From: Bacillota bacterium
GTDB taxonomy: Bacteria; Bacillota; Sulfobacillia; Sulfobacillales; JAIMBI01
DNA length: 64,000 nucleotides
Direction of reading: 5' to 3'
Assembly: GCA_021846505.1 (NCBI GenBank)
Contig: JAJZWV010000006.1
Location: forward strand, 1-64,000
Under the pieces are notes generated by a model. That model had not been told where the DNA came from and did no database searches. It worked only from the letters and a program-made list of their open reading frames with translations. Below are positions 49,671 to 59,636 of this stretch, one piece after another. The first letter of the stretch is position 1; each line of letters opens with the position of its first letter. The translations under genes were made by a program, and so were the position numbers.

Positions 49671-52304
49671 CTACCGGCCCAGGGCCGCCTGGGCTGCGGC
49701 CAGGCGCGCAATCGGCACGCGGTAGGGGCTGCAGCTCACGTAGTCCAGCCCTACCTGGTGGCAGAAGCGAATCGAGGACGCATCCCCGCCATGCTCGCCG
49801 CAGATGCCGACCCGCAGATCCGGGCGCGCGGCTTTCCCGGCCTCCACACCGATCCGCACCAGCTGCCCCACGCCCTCCTGATCCAGCACCACAAACGGAT
49901 TCTCGGGCAAAATCTTGTCGGCCAGATAAGCCGGCAGGAACTTGGACTCCGCGTCATCGCGGCTGTACCCAAACGTCGTCTGCGTAAGGTCATTGGTGCC
50001 AAACGAGAAAAACTGCGCCGTTTTCGCAATCTCCCCCGCCGTCAGCGCCGCGCGCGGCACCTCGATCATCGTGCCCACCTGGTAGGGCAGCGCTCCTCCG
50101 TGGCGGCGCTCCTCCTCGGTGTGCACGTCGGCCACCAGCTCTGCCATGCGCTCCAACTCCGGCGCCACGCCCACCAAAGGAATCATGATTTCCACGTGCG
50201 GGTGGAGTCCGGCGGCCAGAAGGCGCGCCTCCGCGCGGAAAATCGCGCGCACCTGCATCGCGTAAATCTCGGGATACACAATGCCGAGCCGCACGCCGCG
50301 AAAGCCCAGCATCGGGTTGAACTCAAACAGCTGGCGCGCGCGGCTTAAGACGCGCGCCAGCCGCTCGGCGGCCGCATCGTCGCCCGCAGCTCGGCTTTGC
50401 TCCAACGCGGCGGCCACCTCGGCCTCATCGGGCAGAAACTCATGCAGGGGCGGGTCCAGCAGACGGATGGTGACGGGATGGCCGTCCATCGCCTGCAAAA
50501 TCCCGTAGAAATCCTCCTCCTGCATGGGCAGCAGGCGCTCGAGCGCCTGCGCCCGCTCGCGCTCAGACTCCGCGAGGATCATTTCCTGAACCACCGGCAG
50601 CCGATTCTGCCCCATAAACATGTGCTCCGTGCGGCAGAGCCCGATGCCCTCCGCGCCGAAGTCCCGCGCACGCTGGGCGTCCTCGGGCGTGTCGGCGTTG
50701 GCTTCCACACCCAGGCGGCGCATCGCGTCCGCCCAGCCCAGCAGCGTCTCAAACTCCGCGAACAGCGTGGGTGCCACGGTGTCCACCGGCCCCAAAATCA
50801 CGCGGCCGGTAGCGCCGTCAATCGTGATGACATCGCCCGCAGCCACCCGCACCTCCCCCACCGTGAACGACTGGTCGGCCAGATTGATGCGGAGCGCCTC
50901 ACAGCCCGTCACCGCCGGCTTGCCCATCCCGCGCGCCACGATCGCGGCGTGGGACGTCATGCCGCCGCGGCTGGTGAGGACACCCTGCGCGGCCACCATG
51001 CCGTGGATGTCATCGGGGGTCGTTTCGGGCCGGACCAGAATGACTGCGTCGCCCCGGCTGCCGCGGCGCTCCGCCTCGTCTGCATCAAACACCACCTCGC
51101 CGGCCGCGGCGCCGGGCGATGCCGGCAGACCCTTGGCAAGTTCATGCAGATTCGCGTGGGGGTCAATTTGGCGGTACAGCAGCTGGGCAACCTGCGCCGG
51201 GTCCTGCCGCGCAATTGCGTCTTCCTTGGACACCACCCCTTCCTGGGCCAAGTCCACCGCGATTTTGACGGCTGCCCGGGCGGTTCGCTTGCCCGTCCGA
51301 GTTTGCAGCAGGTACAGCCGCTCGCGCTCGATGGTGAACTCGATGTCCTGCATGTCGCGGTAGTGGCGCTCCAGCAGCGCACACACCTCTTCCAGCTGCC
51401 GGTGCGCCGCCGGCAGCACCTCCGCGAGCTCCCCAATCGGCCGTGGGGTCCGAATGCCGGCCACCACGTCTTCTCCCTGAGCATTGGTCAGAAACTCCCC
51501 GTACATGCCGGGCTCGCCGGTGTTGGGATTGCGCGTGAACAGCACACCCGTGCCGGAGGTGTCGCCCAGGTTGCCAAACGCCATGGCCTGGACGTTGACG
51601 GCGGTGCCCAGCTGGTCGCTAATTTTGTTGAGGCGCCGGTACACTTGCGCGCGCGGGTTGTTCCAGGAGTCAAACACCGCCTCGATCGCCATTTGCAGCT
51701 GCTGACGGGGATCGGTGGGAAACGGGTGGCCGGTCCGCTCCTCCACCAGCCTTAAGTAGCGCTGAATCACCTGCTGCAGCGCCTCCGGCGACAGCTGGGG
51801 GTCCTCTGTGACCCCGGCCGCTTCTTTAACCGCTGCCAGCTCTTCTTCAAACCGCGCGTGATCCATGTGCATGACAACGTTTCCAAACATCTGAATGAAG
51901 CGCCGATAGCTGTCCAGGGCAAAGCGCTGGCTTTCGGCCTCCCGGCCCAGTCCCTCGGCGGTTTCGGCGTTGAGTCCGAGGTTCAGCACCGTGTCCATCA
52001 TGCCCGGCATGGAAATGGGGGCACCTGAGCGCACCGACACCAACAGCGGCGCCTCAGGGTCGCCCAGCCGGCGCCCTGCCTTTTGCTCCAGCTGGGCCAG
52101 ATGCGCCCACACGGCATCCATGAGCCCGTCCGGCAGCCGCTTTTGGTCTTGGAACGCTAGGCACGCCTCCGTCGTGATGGTAAATCCCGGGGGAACCGGC
52201 AGTCCGATGCGGCTCATCTCCGCCAGTCCGGCCCCCTTCCCGCCCAGCCGGGCCCGGTCATTGGCTGAACCTTCTTCGAATGCGGCCACCCACGGCATAC
52301 TCAT
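49671..52304 (-). CDS. ppdK: Pyruvate, phosphate dikinase
   Basis: An 877-residue PPDK that interconverts pyruvate, ATP and Pi with PEP, AMP and PPi. The nucleotide-binding domain opens with LGGKGAGLAEMSRIGLPVPP; the swivelling domain holds the catalytic His in GGMTSHAAIVARGMGKPAV, with the Thr two residues before it that PpsR phosphorylates; the PEP-binding TIM barrel ends with FGTNDLTQTTFGYSRDD. Length is standard. The ATG overlaps the ppsR stop (ATGA), tying enzyme and regulator together. The direction (glycolytic or gluconeogenic) is not set by sequence. Confidence 0.97.
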   Translation of the reverse strand: MSMPWVAAFEEGSANDRARLGGKGAGLAEMSRIGLPVPPGFTITTEACLAFQDQKRLPDGLMDAVWAHLAQLEQKAGRRLGDPEAPLLVSVRSGAPISMPGMMDTVLNLGLNAETAEGLGREAESQRFALDSYRRFIQMFGNVVMHMDHARFEEELAAVKEAAGVTEDPQLSPEALQQVIQRYLRLVEERTGHPFPTDPRQQLQMAIEAVFDSWNNPRAQVYRRLNKISDQLGTAVNVQAMAFGNLGDTSGTGVLFTRNPNTGEPGMYGEFLTNAQGEDVVAGIRTPRPIGELAEVLPAAHRQLEEVCALLERHYRDMQDIEFTIERERLYLLQTRTGKRTARAAVKIAVDLAQEGVVSKEDAIARQDPAQVAQLLYRQIDPHANLHELAKGLPASPGAAAGEVVFDADEAERRGSRGDAVILVRPETTPDDIHGMVAAQGVLTSRGGMTSHAAIVARGMGKPAVTGCEALRINLADQSFTVGEVRVAAGDVITIDGATGRVILGPVDTVAPTLFAEFETLLGWADAMRRLGVEANADTPEDAQRARDFGAEGIGLCRTEHMFMGQNRLPVVQEMILAESERERAQALERLLPMQEEDFYGILQAMDGHPVTIRLLDPPLHEFLPDEAEVAAALEQSRAAGDDAAAERLARVLSRARQLFEFNPMLGFRGVRLGIVYPEIYAMQVRAIFRAEARLLAAGLHPHVEIMIPLVGVAPELERMAELVADVHTEEERRHGGALPYQVGTMIEVPRAALTAGEIAKTAQFFSFGTNDLTQTTFGYSRDDAESKFLPAYLADKILPENPFVVLDQEGVGQLVRIGVEAGKAARPDLRVGICGEHGGDASSIRFCHQVGLDYVSCSPYRVPIARLAAAQAALGR

Positions 52305-53119
52305 AAAACCGCCTCCCCTTGAAATAACTCCAGGATTTTGCTGGCCGTCTCTTCCACGGCATGGTTGCTCACGTCAATGACGGGGCACCCGACGTCTTGA
52401 AACACCTGCCACGCATAGTCCAGTTCCTCCAGGATCCGATCCCGCGTCGCGTACGGCGCACTGGACGACAAGCCCAGCGTGCGCAGCCGCTGCCGGCGAA
52501 TGGGCATCAGGAGATCGGGGTCGATCACCAGGCCGACGCACTTGCGCTTGGCTGGGCCCATCACCTCACGGGGCGGGGGCACCTCGGGCACCAGCGGGAT
52601 GTTCGCCACCTTCAGCCGGTGGTTGGCCAGGTACAGGCTCACAGGCGTTTTCGACGTGCGCGACACCCCCAGCAGGACAATGTCCGCAAGCGGCACGCCG
52701 CCGGGGTCCTTCCCATCGTCGTACTTCACCGCAAACTCGATGGCTTCCACCCGCGCAAAGTAGTCCCGGTCCAGCCGGTGCACCAGCCCCGGCACCCCTT
52801 GGGGCTCTCGGCCCAGCAGCAGGTGCAGCGCGTCCAGCACCGGGCCCAAGAGGTCCACATGCGGAACACCCAGTTCCCCCGCGATGCGCGCCAGATAGGC
52901 GCGCAGCTCGGGGCGCACCAAGGTGAACACCATCAGCGCGGGCGACCGCTGCGCCGCGGCATCCACGGCATGGCGAATGGCCGCCTCATCGGTTACATGC
53001 GGGACGCGCACCACCTCCAGCGCGCCCCCGCCGCCGTTGAACTGGATGGCCGCGCCGCGCACCACCAGCTCGGCGGTTTCGCCCAGCGAGTCCGATACCA
53101 CGTAAATGGTGAGCGCCAC
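52301..53119 (-). CDS. ppsR: PPDK regulatory protein (kinase/pyrophosphorylase)
   Basis: A 272-residue DUF299 protein, a bifunctional ADP-dependent kinase and Pi-dependent pyrophosphorylase that switches PPDK (or PEP synthase) off and on. The nucleotide loop GVSRTSKTP is near residue 150, and YVVSDSLGETAE opens the protein. In this window it is directly upstream of its target ppdK, overlapping by four bases; in Bacillus this position is held by YqfL. The GTG at 53119 shares one base with the glyS stop (TAGTG) and has AGGAGGAGG upstream. Confidence 0.95.
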   Translation of the reverse strand: MALTIYVVSDSLGETAELVVRGAAIQFNGGGGALEVVRVPHVTDEAAIRHAVDAAAQRSPALMVFTLVRPELRAYLARIAGELGVPHVDLLGPVLDALHLLLGREPQGVPGLVHRLDRDYFARVEAIEFAVKYDDGKDPGGVPLADIVLLGVSRTSKTPVSLYLANHRLKVANIPLVPEVPPPREVMGPAKRKCVGLVIDPDLLMPIRRQRLRTLGLSSSAPYATRDRILEELDYAWQVFQDVGCPVIDVSNHAVEETASKILELFQGEAVL

Positions 53120-55191
53120 TAGCCTCCTCCTCCTGCTCTGCCTCCTGCTGTATCTGGCGGCGCCGGCACCGAGGTGACACGCGACCATTCCAGCGGCCGC
53201 GAGAGCCAGGCGCTGACCGCCGCCACCAGCCCGAGCCGCCGCTGGCGAATCACGGGGTCGGGATCCATCACCATCACCTCGTCGAACAGCCGCGCCACTG
53301 GCTCGGCCAGGGAGGCCGCCGCCTGGGGCCACTCGGCCCAGCCGCCGGGCGCCACGGAGCCTTCCACCACGGCCAGCACCCGCGCCAGCTCCGCGGCGGC
53401 GGGCTCCGGGTGCGAAGCGCCCCCGAGGGGCGCTGGCGCCACGCCTTGGGACAGCCGGCCGACCCGCTTCGCCACCGTGGCCACCGGCCCCCAGGTGGGC
53501 GTCTCCATCAGCTGGGCGATCATCTGGACGCGGCTCGCGAGCGACGTCCAGTCCGCCGGCGCCGCGAGCACCGCATCCAGCACATCGGCGGGCAGCCGAT
53601 CGCCCAGCCACGTGCGCAGCCGACTTTCCACCAGCGCCAGCATCGCCCCGACGGCCGGGGGATCGGCCGCGGCACCCACCCGGAGGAGCGCATCGGCCCC
53701 GAGGGCGCGCTGGTCCACCGGCCCGAGCCCCCCCTCCACCAAGAGCCGCCCCACGGCCAGCGCGGCGCGCCGAAGCCCAAACGGGTCGGTGGAGCCGGTC
53801 ACGGTGACGCCCAGGGCCGCGCCGCTGGCCAAGTCGTCCAAGTGATCCAGCAGAGAGAGCGCGCGGCCCACCCGCGTCGCGGGCAGCGGGTCGGCGGCCG
53901 TGCGCGGCAGGTACTGGTCGCCAATGGCGCGGGCGACTGGCGGCGGCTCTCCCGCCTGTAGGGCATAGACCCCGCCCATGACGCCTTCCAGCTCGGGAAA
54001 TTCGCCCACCACCTGGGTCACCAAATCCAGCTTGGCCAGCGTGGCCGCCCGAGCCAGGCAAGCCTGCTCGTCGCCATCCAGCCCGAGCCGCGGCCCCCAC
54101 ACCGCCGCAGCCGCCGCCAGCCGGCCGGCCTTGTCGTCATAGCTGCCGAGCCCCTCGCGGTAGGTCATGCGGGCCAGGCGCTTCCGGCGCTCGGCGTCGC
54201 TGGTGTGCCGGTCCTTGTCGTAAAAAAACGCCGCATCGGCCAGGCGCGCCCTCAGGACCCGCTCATTGCCGGCGACCACCTGGTCCAGCGCGTCGCCCAC
54301 CCCGTTGCGCGCGCCAATAAAGTACGGCAGCAGCTGGTCGCCCGCCGTCACCGGCAGATACCGCTGGTGGTGCACCATGGCGGTGGTGAGAATCGGGGCC
54401 GGCACCGCCAGAAATTCCGAGTCAAACCGGCCGCGAAACACGGTGGGCCACTCCACCAAGTCCGCCACCTCGTCCACCACCTCCGGCTGGTCCGCCTCGC
54501 CCCCCACGGCCTCGGCCAGCTGGGCCGCCTGCTCCCGCACCACCTGCCGCCGCTCGGCACTGGACAGCATCACGCCCCAGTCCCGCAGCTGGTGCTCGTA
54601 GGTGGCCGCATCCGCCAGCGCGACTCCGGCCGGATGGTCGGTCCGGTTCCCGTAAGTGGTGCGGCCCGCCTTAAGCCCAAAGGCCGCTACCGGCAGCACC
54701 TCCTGGTCCAAAAGCGCCAAGAGCCACCGCACCGGCCGGACAAACCGCACGTCATCGGCGCGCCAGCGCATCGGGTGCGGACTGTCCAAACTGCCCAGCA
54801 CCTCGCTCATGAGCGCGGCCAGCACCGGTGCCGCGTCCGCCACCGGCTCGTCCACGTCCGCCACCAGGCGCCCACTCGCCGATTGGCCCAGCGCGCTGAC
54901 CGCCACGCCCGCCCGCCGCGCAAATCCCTCCGCCGCTGGCGTCGGCACCCCGTCCCGAAACGCCACCCCCAGCGGCGGGCCCTCCAGTGTCTGCCGCCGC
55001 GGGGCTTGGCGCGCAGCCACCTCGCCCCAGACGGCGAGGCGCCGTGGTGTCCCATCCACGCGAATTCCGCCGGCGGACAGCCGCACCCGTGCCAGCCCGG
55101 CTGCGGTCTTTTGACTCAAGTCGGCCGTCAGGCTGGGCAAGTATCCACTGGGAATTTCTTCTACACCTAGTTCTACCACAAACACGGGCAT
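53119..55191 (-). CDS. glyS: Glycyl-tRNA synthetase beta subunit
   Basis: A 690-residue beta subunit of the bacterial alpha2-beta2 glycyl-tRNA synthetase. It has the typical start FVVELGVEEIPSGYLPSL, then GPPLGVAFRDGVPTPAAEGF, the long HD-like domain with TYREGLGSYDDKAGRLA, and a C-terminal anticodon-binding part (DEVMVMDPDPVIRQRRL). The ATG overlaps the glyQ stop (TAATG). Confidence 0.95.
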   Translation of the reverse strand: MPVFVVELGVEEIPSGYLPSLTADLSQKTAAGLARVRLSAGGIRVDGTPRRLAVWGEVAARQAPRRQTLEGPPLGVAFRDGVPTPAAEGFARRAGVAVSALGQSASGRLVADVDEPVADAAPVLAALMSEVLGSLDSPHPMRWRADDVRFVRPVRWLLALLDQEVLPVAAFGLKAGRTTYGNRTDHPAGVALADAATYEHQLRDWGVMLSSAERRQVVREQAAQLAEAVGGEADQPEVVDEVADLVEWPTVFRGRFDSEFLAVPAPILTTAMVHHQRYLPVTAGDQLLPYFIGARNGVGDALDQVVAGNERVLRARLADAAFFYDKDRHTSDAERRKRLARMTYREGLGSYDDKAGRLAAAAAVWGPRLGLDGDEQACLARAATLAKLDLVTQVVGEFPELEGVMGGVYALQAGEPPPVARAIGDQYLPRTAADPLPATRVGRALSLLDHLDDLASGAALGVTVTGSTDPFGLRRAALAVGRLLVEGGLGPVDQRALGADALLRVGAAADPPAVGAMLALVESRLRTWLGDRLPADVLDAVLAAPADWTSLASRVQMIAQLMETPTWGPVATVAKRVGRLSQGVAPAPLGGASHPEPAAAELARVLAVVEGSVAPGGWAEWPQAAASLAEPVARLFDEVMVMDPDPVIRQRRLGLVAAVSAWLSRPLEWSRVTSVPAPPDTAGGRAGGGG

Positions 55192-56099
55192 TAGGGCGCC
55201 ACCTCTTCCGGGGCCGCGCGCAGCGCCAGCCACTGGCGCGCCGCCAGGCGGGCCAGTGTGCGGAGCCGCCCGATATACGCCTGCCGCTCGCTGACGGAAA
55301 TTGCCCTCCGCGCGTCCAGCTCGTTAAACAGATTCGAGGCCTTGAGCAAAAACTCGTAGCCCGGCATCACCAGCGCGGCCTCCAGCCAGCGGCGGGCCTG
55401 GTCCTCCGCGTCGCCAAACGCCCGCAGGAGATAATCGGGATCGGCTTCGTCCAGCACATACCGCCCATGCTCGTACTCGGGTCGCCCCCACAGATCGCGG
55501 TAGCTGACCCCCGGCGCCCACTCCAGCGACCACACATCGTCGACACCGGCCAGATAGCTGCCCAGGCGCTCCAGCCCGTAGGTGATTTCGGCCGACGGCG
55601 GGCGGCAGTCCAAGCCCGCCATTTGCTGAAAATAGGTGAACTGGGTGATTTCCATGCCGTCCAGCCACACCTCCCATCCATTCCCCCAGGCTCCAAGGGT
55701 GGCCGCTTCCCAGTTGTCCTCCACGAAGCGGACGTCATGGCGCCGCCGGTCCAGTCCGAGGGCTTCCAGGCTGCCCAAGTACTGCTCGACCACATCGTCC
55801 GGCGTGGGCTTCAGCAGCACCTGGAACTGAAAATACCGATACAGGCGGTTGGGGTTGTCCCCATAGCGTGCGTCCACCGGGCGGCGGCAGGGCTCCACAT
55901 ACGCGGCGCGCCACGGCTCCGGCCCCAGCGACCGAAAAAACGTGAGGGGGTTCATGGTCCCCGCCCCTTTTTCCACGTCGTGGCCCACGCCAATCAGGCA
56001 GCCCCGCTCGGCCCAGTAGCCGGACAGGCGCTGAATCATCTCCTGCATGGTCATGGCGCCGGGGCCGGTCCGCGCCGGCCGCTCCGATAATGGCCTCAT
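55191..56099 (-). CDS. glyQ: Glycyl-tRNA synthetase alpha subunit
   Basis: A 302-residue alpha subunit carrying the class II active site. MQEMIQRLSGYWAERGC, MNPLTFFRSLGPEPW, YVEPCRRPVDARYGDNPNR, DWEVWLDGMEITQFTYFQQ-like and RYVLDEADPDYLLRAFG segments are near-identical to the family. The start ATG 56099 overlaps the recO stop (ATGA) and adds about 15 residues before the usual start; ATG 56054 would give the classical length but has no ribosome site. Confidence 0.95.
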   Translation of the reverse strand: MRPLSERPARTGPGAMTMQEMIQRLSGYWAERGCLIGVGHDVEKGAGTMNPLTFFRSLGPEPWRAAYVEPCRRPVDARYGDNPNRLYRYFQFQVLLKPTPDDVVEQYLGSLEALGLDRRRHDVRFVEDNWEAATLGAWGNGWEVWLDGMEITQFTYFQQMAGLDCRPPSAEITYGLERLGSYLAGVDDVWSLEWAPGVSYRDLWGRPEYEHGRYVLDEADPDYLLRAFGDAEDQARRWLEAALVMPGYEFLLKASNLFNELDARRAISVSERQAYIGRLRTLARLAARQWLALRAAPEEVAP

Positions 56100-56935
56100 G
56101 CTCTCACCCCTTTCACCCCGTCGCTCGCAGGCGCCCCCAGCGTACCGGGCCCACCGGGGGGCCTTGGCGGGCTCGCCGCCACCCCTGCCACCGCGTCCCA
56201 AAAACGAAACGCCCGCGGCACGCGACCCAGGTGGTAAATCAAAAAGTCGCGCGCCAGCTGGTCCAGGGCCGCATACACCGGCGCGCCCGCCTGCACACCT
56301 CCCAGCGCACTCGCGCCCGTGCCGGTGGCGTCCGCCGCGTCCATCCGGCTGAGCCACTGCAGCGCGCCCGGGAGCAAGGAGGCATCGCCGGCGGCGCGGC
56401 ACGCCCGGTCGACGGGGCCGAAGCCGCCGCGCCAAAACCAGGGGGGATTTCCCCACGCCGCCCCGCACTGCTGGCAGCGGCCAAACTCCGGCTTCAGCCC
56501 CGCCGCGGCCAAAAGCCGCCACAGCGCGTGCAGGAAGATGGGATGCGGGTCGCGGTCGGCCGCCAGCGCCTCCAGCGCCGCCACCAGCGCCTCGTACATG
56601 GCGGGGGCGGCGTCTAAATCCGAGGTCAATTCGTCCACCACATCCGCCAGCATGGCGGCGCGGCCGGTGCGCATCAAATCGCGCCGCACACCCGCATTGA
56701 GCGACACCAACTCGGCCTCCGTCACCGTGAACAGCGTCGACCGCCCCTGGTACAGCTCCATCCGGCTCACCGCCAGCGGCTCGGTCGCCGCGGTCAGCCG
56801 GCCGCGAGGAGAGCGAGCCCCACGCGCCACGGCCGACAGCTTGCCGCGGGCTTGCGAAAACAGCAGCAGCAGCGCATCTTGCTCCCGGTAGGCCCGCTTG
56901 CGCAGCACGACCACCGTGTCGCTGACGCGGCTCAC
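56096..56935 (-). CDS. recO: DNA repair protein RecO
   Basis: A 279-residue RecO, which loads RecA on SSB-coated DNA with RecR. The N-terminal OB fold is visible (VVVLRKRAYREQDALLLLFS, RGARSPRGRLTAATEPL), then a helical domain with a reduced zinc site: CQQCG is present but the second Cys pair is only one Cys (DRACRAAG). The C-terminal 25 residues are Pro/Gly-rich. GTG start overlaps the era stop (GTGA). Confidence 0.9.
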   Translation of the reverse strand: MSRVSDTVVVLRKRAYREQDALLLLFSQARGKLSAVARGARSPRGRLTAATEPLAVSRMELYQGRSTLFTVTEAELVSLNAGVRRDLMRTGRAAMLADVVDELTSDLDAAPAMYEALVAALEALAADRDPHPIFLHALWRLLAAAGLKPEFGRCQQCGAAWGNPPWFWRGGFGPVDRACRAAGDASLLPGALQWLSRMDAADATGTGASALGGVQAGAPVYAALDQLARDFLIYHLGRVPRAFRFWDAVAGVAASPPRPPGGPGTLGAPASDGVKGVRA

Positions 56936-57822
56936 CGCTTGGGCTCCTGATAGCCCAAGCGGCTGAGCCAGTCCGCCCGGTCCGTCCAGTCAGCGGCCGC
57001 CTTGACCCACAGGTCCAAAAAGACACGGTGGCCAAAGTAGTGCTCCAGCTCCGCCCGCGCCTGCGACCCGATCGTGCGCAGCATGCGGCCGCCTTCTCCC
57101 ACCAGAATGCCGCGCTGGCTGTCGCGCTCCACCAGCACGGTGGCGCGAATATATGTCAGATCACCCCGCCGCCGCACTTTCTCGTCCACCTGCACGGCCA
57201 CCTGGTAGGGCACCTCCTGCCGCGTCGCCTGCATCACCTGCTCTCGGACCACTTCGCCGACATAAAAATCTTCGGCCTGATCGGTCACCATGTCATCCGG
57301 AAAAAACTGCGGCCCGGCCGGCAGGCGCGCGATCGCGGCGGCCACCAGCTCCGGCACTCCCGCCCCGGTCTGGGCCGACACCGGATAAATCGCCTGGTAG
57401 GGCGCCAGCGCCCGATAGCCCGCCACGGCGGTTCGCCAGTCCGCCACCGCGTCCTGCTTGTTGGCCACCAGCCAGGTGGGCGCCGCGGTGCGGCGCGCCA
57501 AGTCGGCACACCACCCGTCCTCTTCGTTGGGGGCGCGGCTCAAGTCCACCACATGGCACACCAGCTCCACGTCCGACACGGCCCTCTGGGCTGTGTGCAC
57601 CATGGTGCGGCCCAGGCGCGTGCGCGGCCGGTGCATGCCCGGCGTATCCACCAGCACCAGCTCGGCGTCGGGCGTGTGCAGGATGCCCCGAATCCCATTG
57701 CGAGTGGTTTGCGGCTTCTCCGTCACCATCGCCACTTTGCTGCCCACCACTTCGTTCAGCAGGGTGGACTTGCCGACGTTGGGCCGGCCCACCAGGGCCA
57801 CAAAGCCACTCTTATACTCCAT
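56932..57822 (-). CDS. era: GTPase Era
   Basis: A 296-residue essential GTPase for 16S rRNA and 30S maturation. G1 GRPNVGKST at residues 12-20, G3 DTPGMH, G4 NKQD, and a C-terminal KH domain (RGILVGEGGRMLRTIGSQAR) followed by FGHRVFLDLWVK. The ATG has GGAGGGAG upstream and lies within the end of cdd, an 11-base overlap. Confidence 0.97.
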   Translation of the reverse strand: MEYKSGFVALVGRPNVGKSTLLNEVVGSKVAMVTEKPQTTRNGIRGILHTPDAELVLVDTPGMHRPRTRLGRTMVHTAQRAVSDVELVCHVVDLSRAPNEEDGWCADLARRTAAPTWLVANKQDAVADWRTAVAGYRALAPYQAIYPVSAQTGAGVPELVAAAIARLPAGPQFFPDDMVTDQAEDFYVGEVVREQVMQATRQEVPYQVAVQVDEKVRRRGDLTYIRATVLVERDSQRGILVGEGGRMLRTIGSQARAELEHYFGHRVFLDLWVKAAADWTDRADWLSRLGYQEPKR

Positions 57823-58276
57823 GCGCGCTCCCTCCCTGCAGAAACGGATGGGGAAGCAGTTCGCCCAGCGTGTAGCGCGCCCAAGGGCCCTCGGGACCGC
57901 CCACCAGCACCAGCATCCCCGGGTTGAACTCCGCCAGCACCTGGCGGCAGGCGCCGCAAGGCGTCGCCGGTGGCTCGCCCCGGGAGGCCACGGCGACCGC
58001 AGTCAAGCGCCGCGCCCCCGCGGCCACCGCCGCGCCTACTGCCGTGCGCTCCGCGCAGATGGCGAGCGGGTAGCTGGCATTTTCCACATTCACCCCGGCA
58101 TAGAGGGAGCGCGCGCCGCCTCCGCCACCTCCTTCGGCCTCGACCGCCGCGCCAACCGGAAAGCCCGAGTATGGCGCATACGCGTGGATCATCGCGGCGC
58201 GCGCGGCCGCCATTAAGCGAGCCTCGTCCACGGCACCGCCAGCTGCTGCCCGGCTTGCGGGGATATTGGTGCTCAA
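57812..58276 (-). CDS. cdd: Cytidine deaminase
   Basis: A 154-residue homotetramer-type cytidine deaminase of pyrimidine salvage. The zinc site is CAERTA (Cys and Glu) and PCGACRQ; YAPYSGFPVGAAV and VNVENASYPLAICAE surround the active site. An inserted GGGGGG stretch follows strand two. The C-terminus is extended (LGELLPHPF plus a tail). The start is a TTG at 58276 with GGAG seven bases upstream; downstream GTG codons are possible. Its stop overlaps the era start. Confidence 0.93.
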   Translation of the reverse strand: MSTNIPASRAAAGGAVDEARLMAAARAAMIHAYAPYSGFPVGAAVEAEGGGGGGARSLYAGVNVENASYPLAICAERTAVGAAVAAGARRLTAVAVASRGEPPATPCGACRQVLAEFNPGMLVLVGGPEGPWARYTLGELLPHPFLQGGSAHGV

Positions 58277-58280
58277 ATCC

Positions 58281-59636
58281 TCACTCCGTCTCCTGGTCGG
58301 CGTGGGCGTCCAGCGGCGAAGGCCCCTCCGTCTCCGGGGCCACCACCCGAATCCGCACTCGGTTGACGCGCCGCCCGGTCACCTGTGCGGCCGTCAGCTC
58401 GAGGCTGCCCGCGTGGACGGTTTCGCCCTGCACGGGTGCTCGTCCCAGCAAGTGTAAGATAAATCCGCCCAGGGTATCGACATCGGCATCGGTCTCCGGC
58501 ACCTGAAAGCGCTCCGGCAGATCTTCGAGGGCCAATCGCCCGTCCGCCTCCATCTCGTCCGCCCCCACTTCGCGAAATGGCGGCTCGTCCGCGTCATACT
58601 CGTCCTGAATCTCACCCACAATCTCCTCCAGCAAATCTTCGATGGTGACCAGCCCGGCTGTGCCCCCAAACTCATCCAAGACGATGGCGATGTGCGTGCG
58701 CTCCCGGCGAAAGTCCGCCAGCAGTTCGTCAATCTTCTTGCTTTCGGGCACGTAGTACGCCGGCCGCAGCAGCGACGCCACCGGGGTGTCCAGCGAGCGC
58801 TCGCGGGCGTAGGCCAAAATGTCCCGGGCATACAGCACGCCAATCACGTCGTCAATCGACTCCCGCCACACGGGAATCCGCGAGTGCCCCGCTTGGATGA
58901 CGGCTTCCCAGGCCGACGCCAGCGTGGTGTCGGCCGAAATCGTGTGCATGTCCATCCGCGGCACCATCACCTGATGCACCGCCGTGTCCGACAGCTCAAA
59001 GATGCCCTGAATCATCTCCCGCTCCTCTTGCTCCAAGAGGCCCTCCTCCTGCCCCACATCCACCAAGTTGCGAATTTCTTCCTCGGTCAACAGCCGACGC
59101 CCGTCCGCTTGGCCTCCCAAGGCGCGAATGGCGCGGAGCCCTATCCAGCCCAGCACGTTGACCACCGGGGTAAAGACGGCGGCGGATACGGCCAGCAGGC
59201 GGTGGAGCGTCAGCGCCACGCGGTCGGGGTGGTGGGCGGCATAAGTTTTGGGGGTAATTTCAGCCACCAGCAGCACCACCACGGTCATCACCACGGTGGC
59301 CACCGTGATGCCCGCGGGCCCCAGCGCGCTGACAAATAAGGCGGTGGCGATGGCGGACGCCGCAATGTTGGTCAGATTGTTCCCCACCAGCACGGTGCCC
59401 AGCACGCGATTGGGCTCCCGCGCCATGCGCTCAATCTCGGCGCCCCCGCGAGCGCCTTCATCGGCCAGCCGGCGAGCGCCCCCACGCGACAGAGCCATCA
59501 TGGCCGTCTCGGACATCGAATACAGCGCGGATAGCGCCAGCAGCAGGGCAATGAGCACCAAATCCGGCCACGGCAGGCGACTGGCCGTTTGCCCCAAGTG
59601 CGTCCACAGGTGACTTAAGTGGCTAGTGATCGCCAT
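58281..59636 (-). CDS. CNNM/CorC-type hemolysin family protein (DUF21-CBS-CorC)
   Basis: A 451-residue membrane protein. The DUF21 domain (three to four helices, residues 20-180, with SETAMMALSR) is followed by a CBS pair (VMVPRMDMHTISAD, SRIPVWRESIDDVIGVLYARD) and a C-terminal CorC/HlyC domain. Relatives export magnesium or sodium/magnesium exchange has been proposed. The start lies in the end of dgkA, a 14-base overlap. In Bacillus cdd directly follows dgkA; here this gene is inserted between them. Confidence 0.9.
   Translation of the reverse strand: MAITSHLSHLWTHLGQTASRLPWPDLVLIALLLALSALYSMSETAMMALSRGGARRLADEGARGGAEIERMAREPNRVLGTVLVGNNLTNIAASAIATALFVSALGPAGITVATVVMTVVVLLVAEITPKTYAAHHPDRVALTLHRLLAVSAAVFTPVVNVLGWIGLRAIRALGGQADGRRLLTEEEIRNLVDVGQEEGLLEQEEREMIQGIFELSDTAVHQVMVPRMDMHTISADTTLASAWEAVIQAGHSRIPVWRESIDDVIGVLYARDILAYARERSLDTPVASLLRPAYYVPESKKIDELLADFRRERTHIAIVLDEFGGTAGLVTIEDLLEEIVGEIQDEYDADEPPFREVGADEMEADGRLALEDLPERFQVPETDADVDTLGGFILHLLGRAPVQGETVHAGSLELTAAQVTGRRVNRVRIRVVAPETEGPSPLDAHADQETE

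Noticed and set aside
52301-54100. A 599-residue ORF ending in ppsR
   Set aside because: The upstream 327 residues are glyS in another frame; ppsR starts at GTG 53119 with a strong ribosome site.
55191-57035. A 614-residue ORF ending in glyQ
   Set aside because: The added part is recO and era read out of frame, with Gly/Arg/Ala-rich composition typical of G+C-rich shadows.
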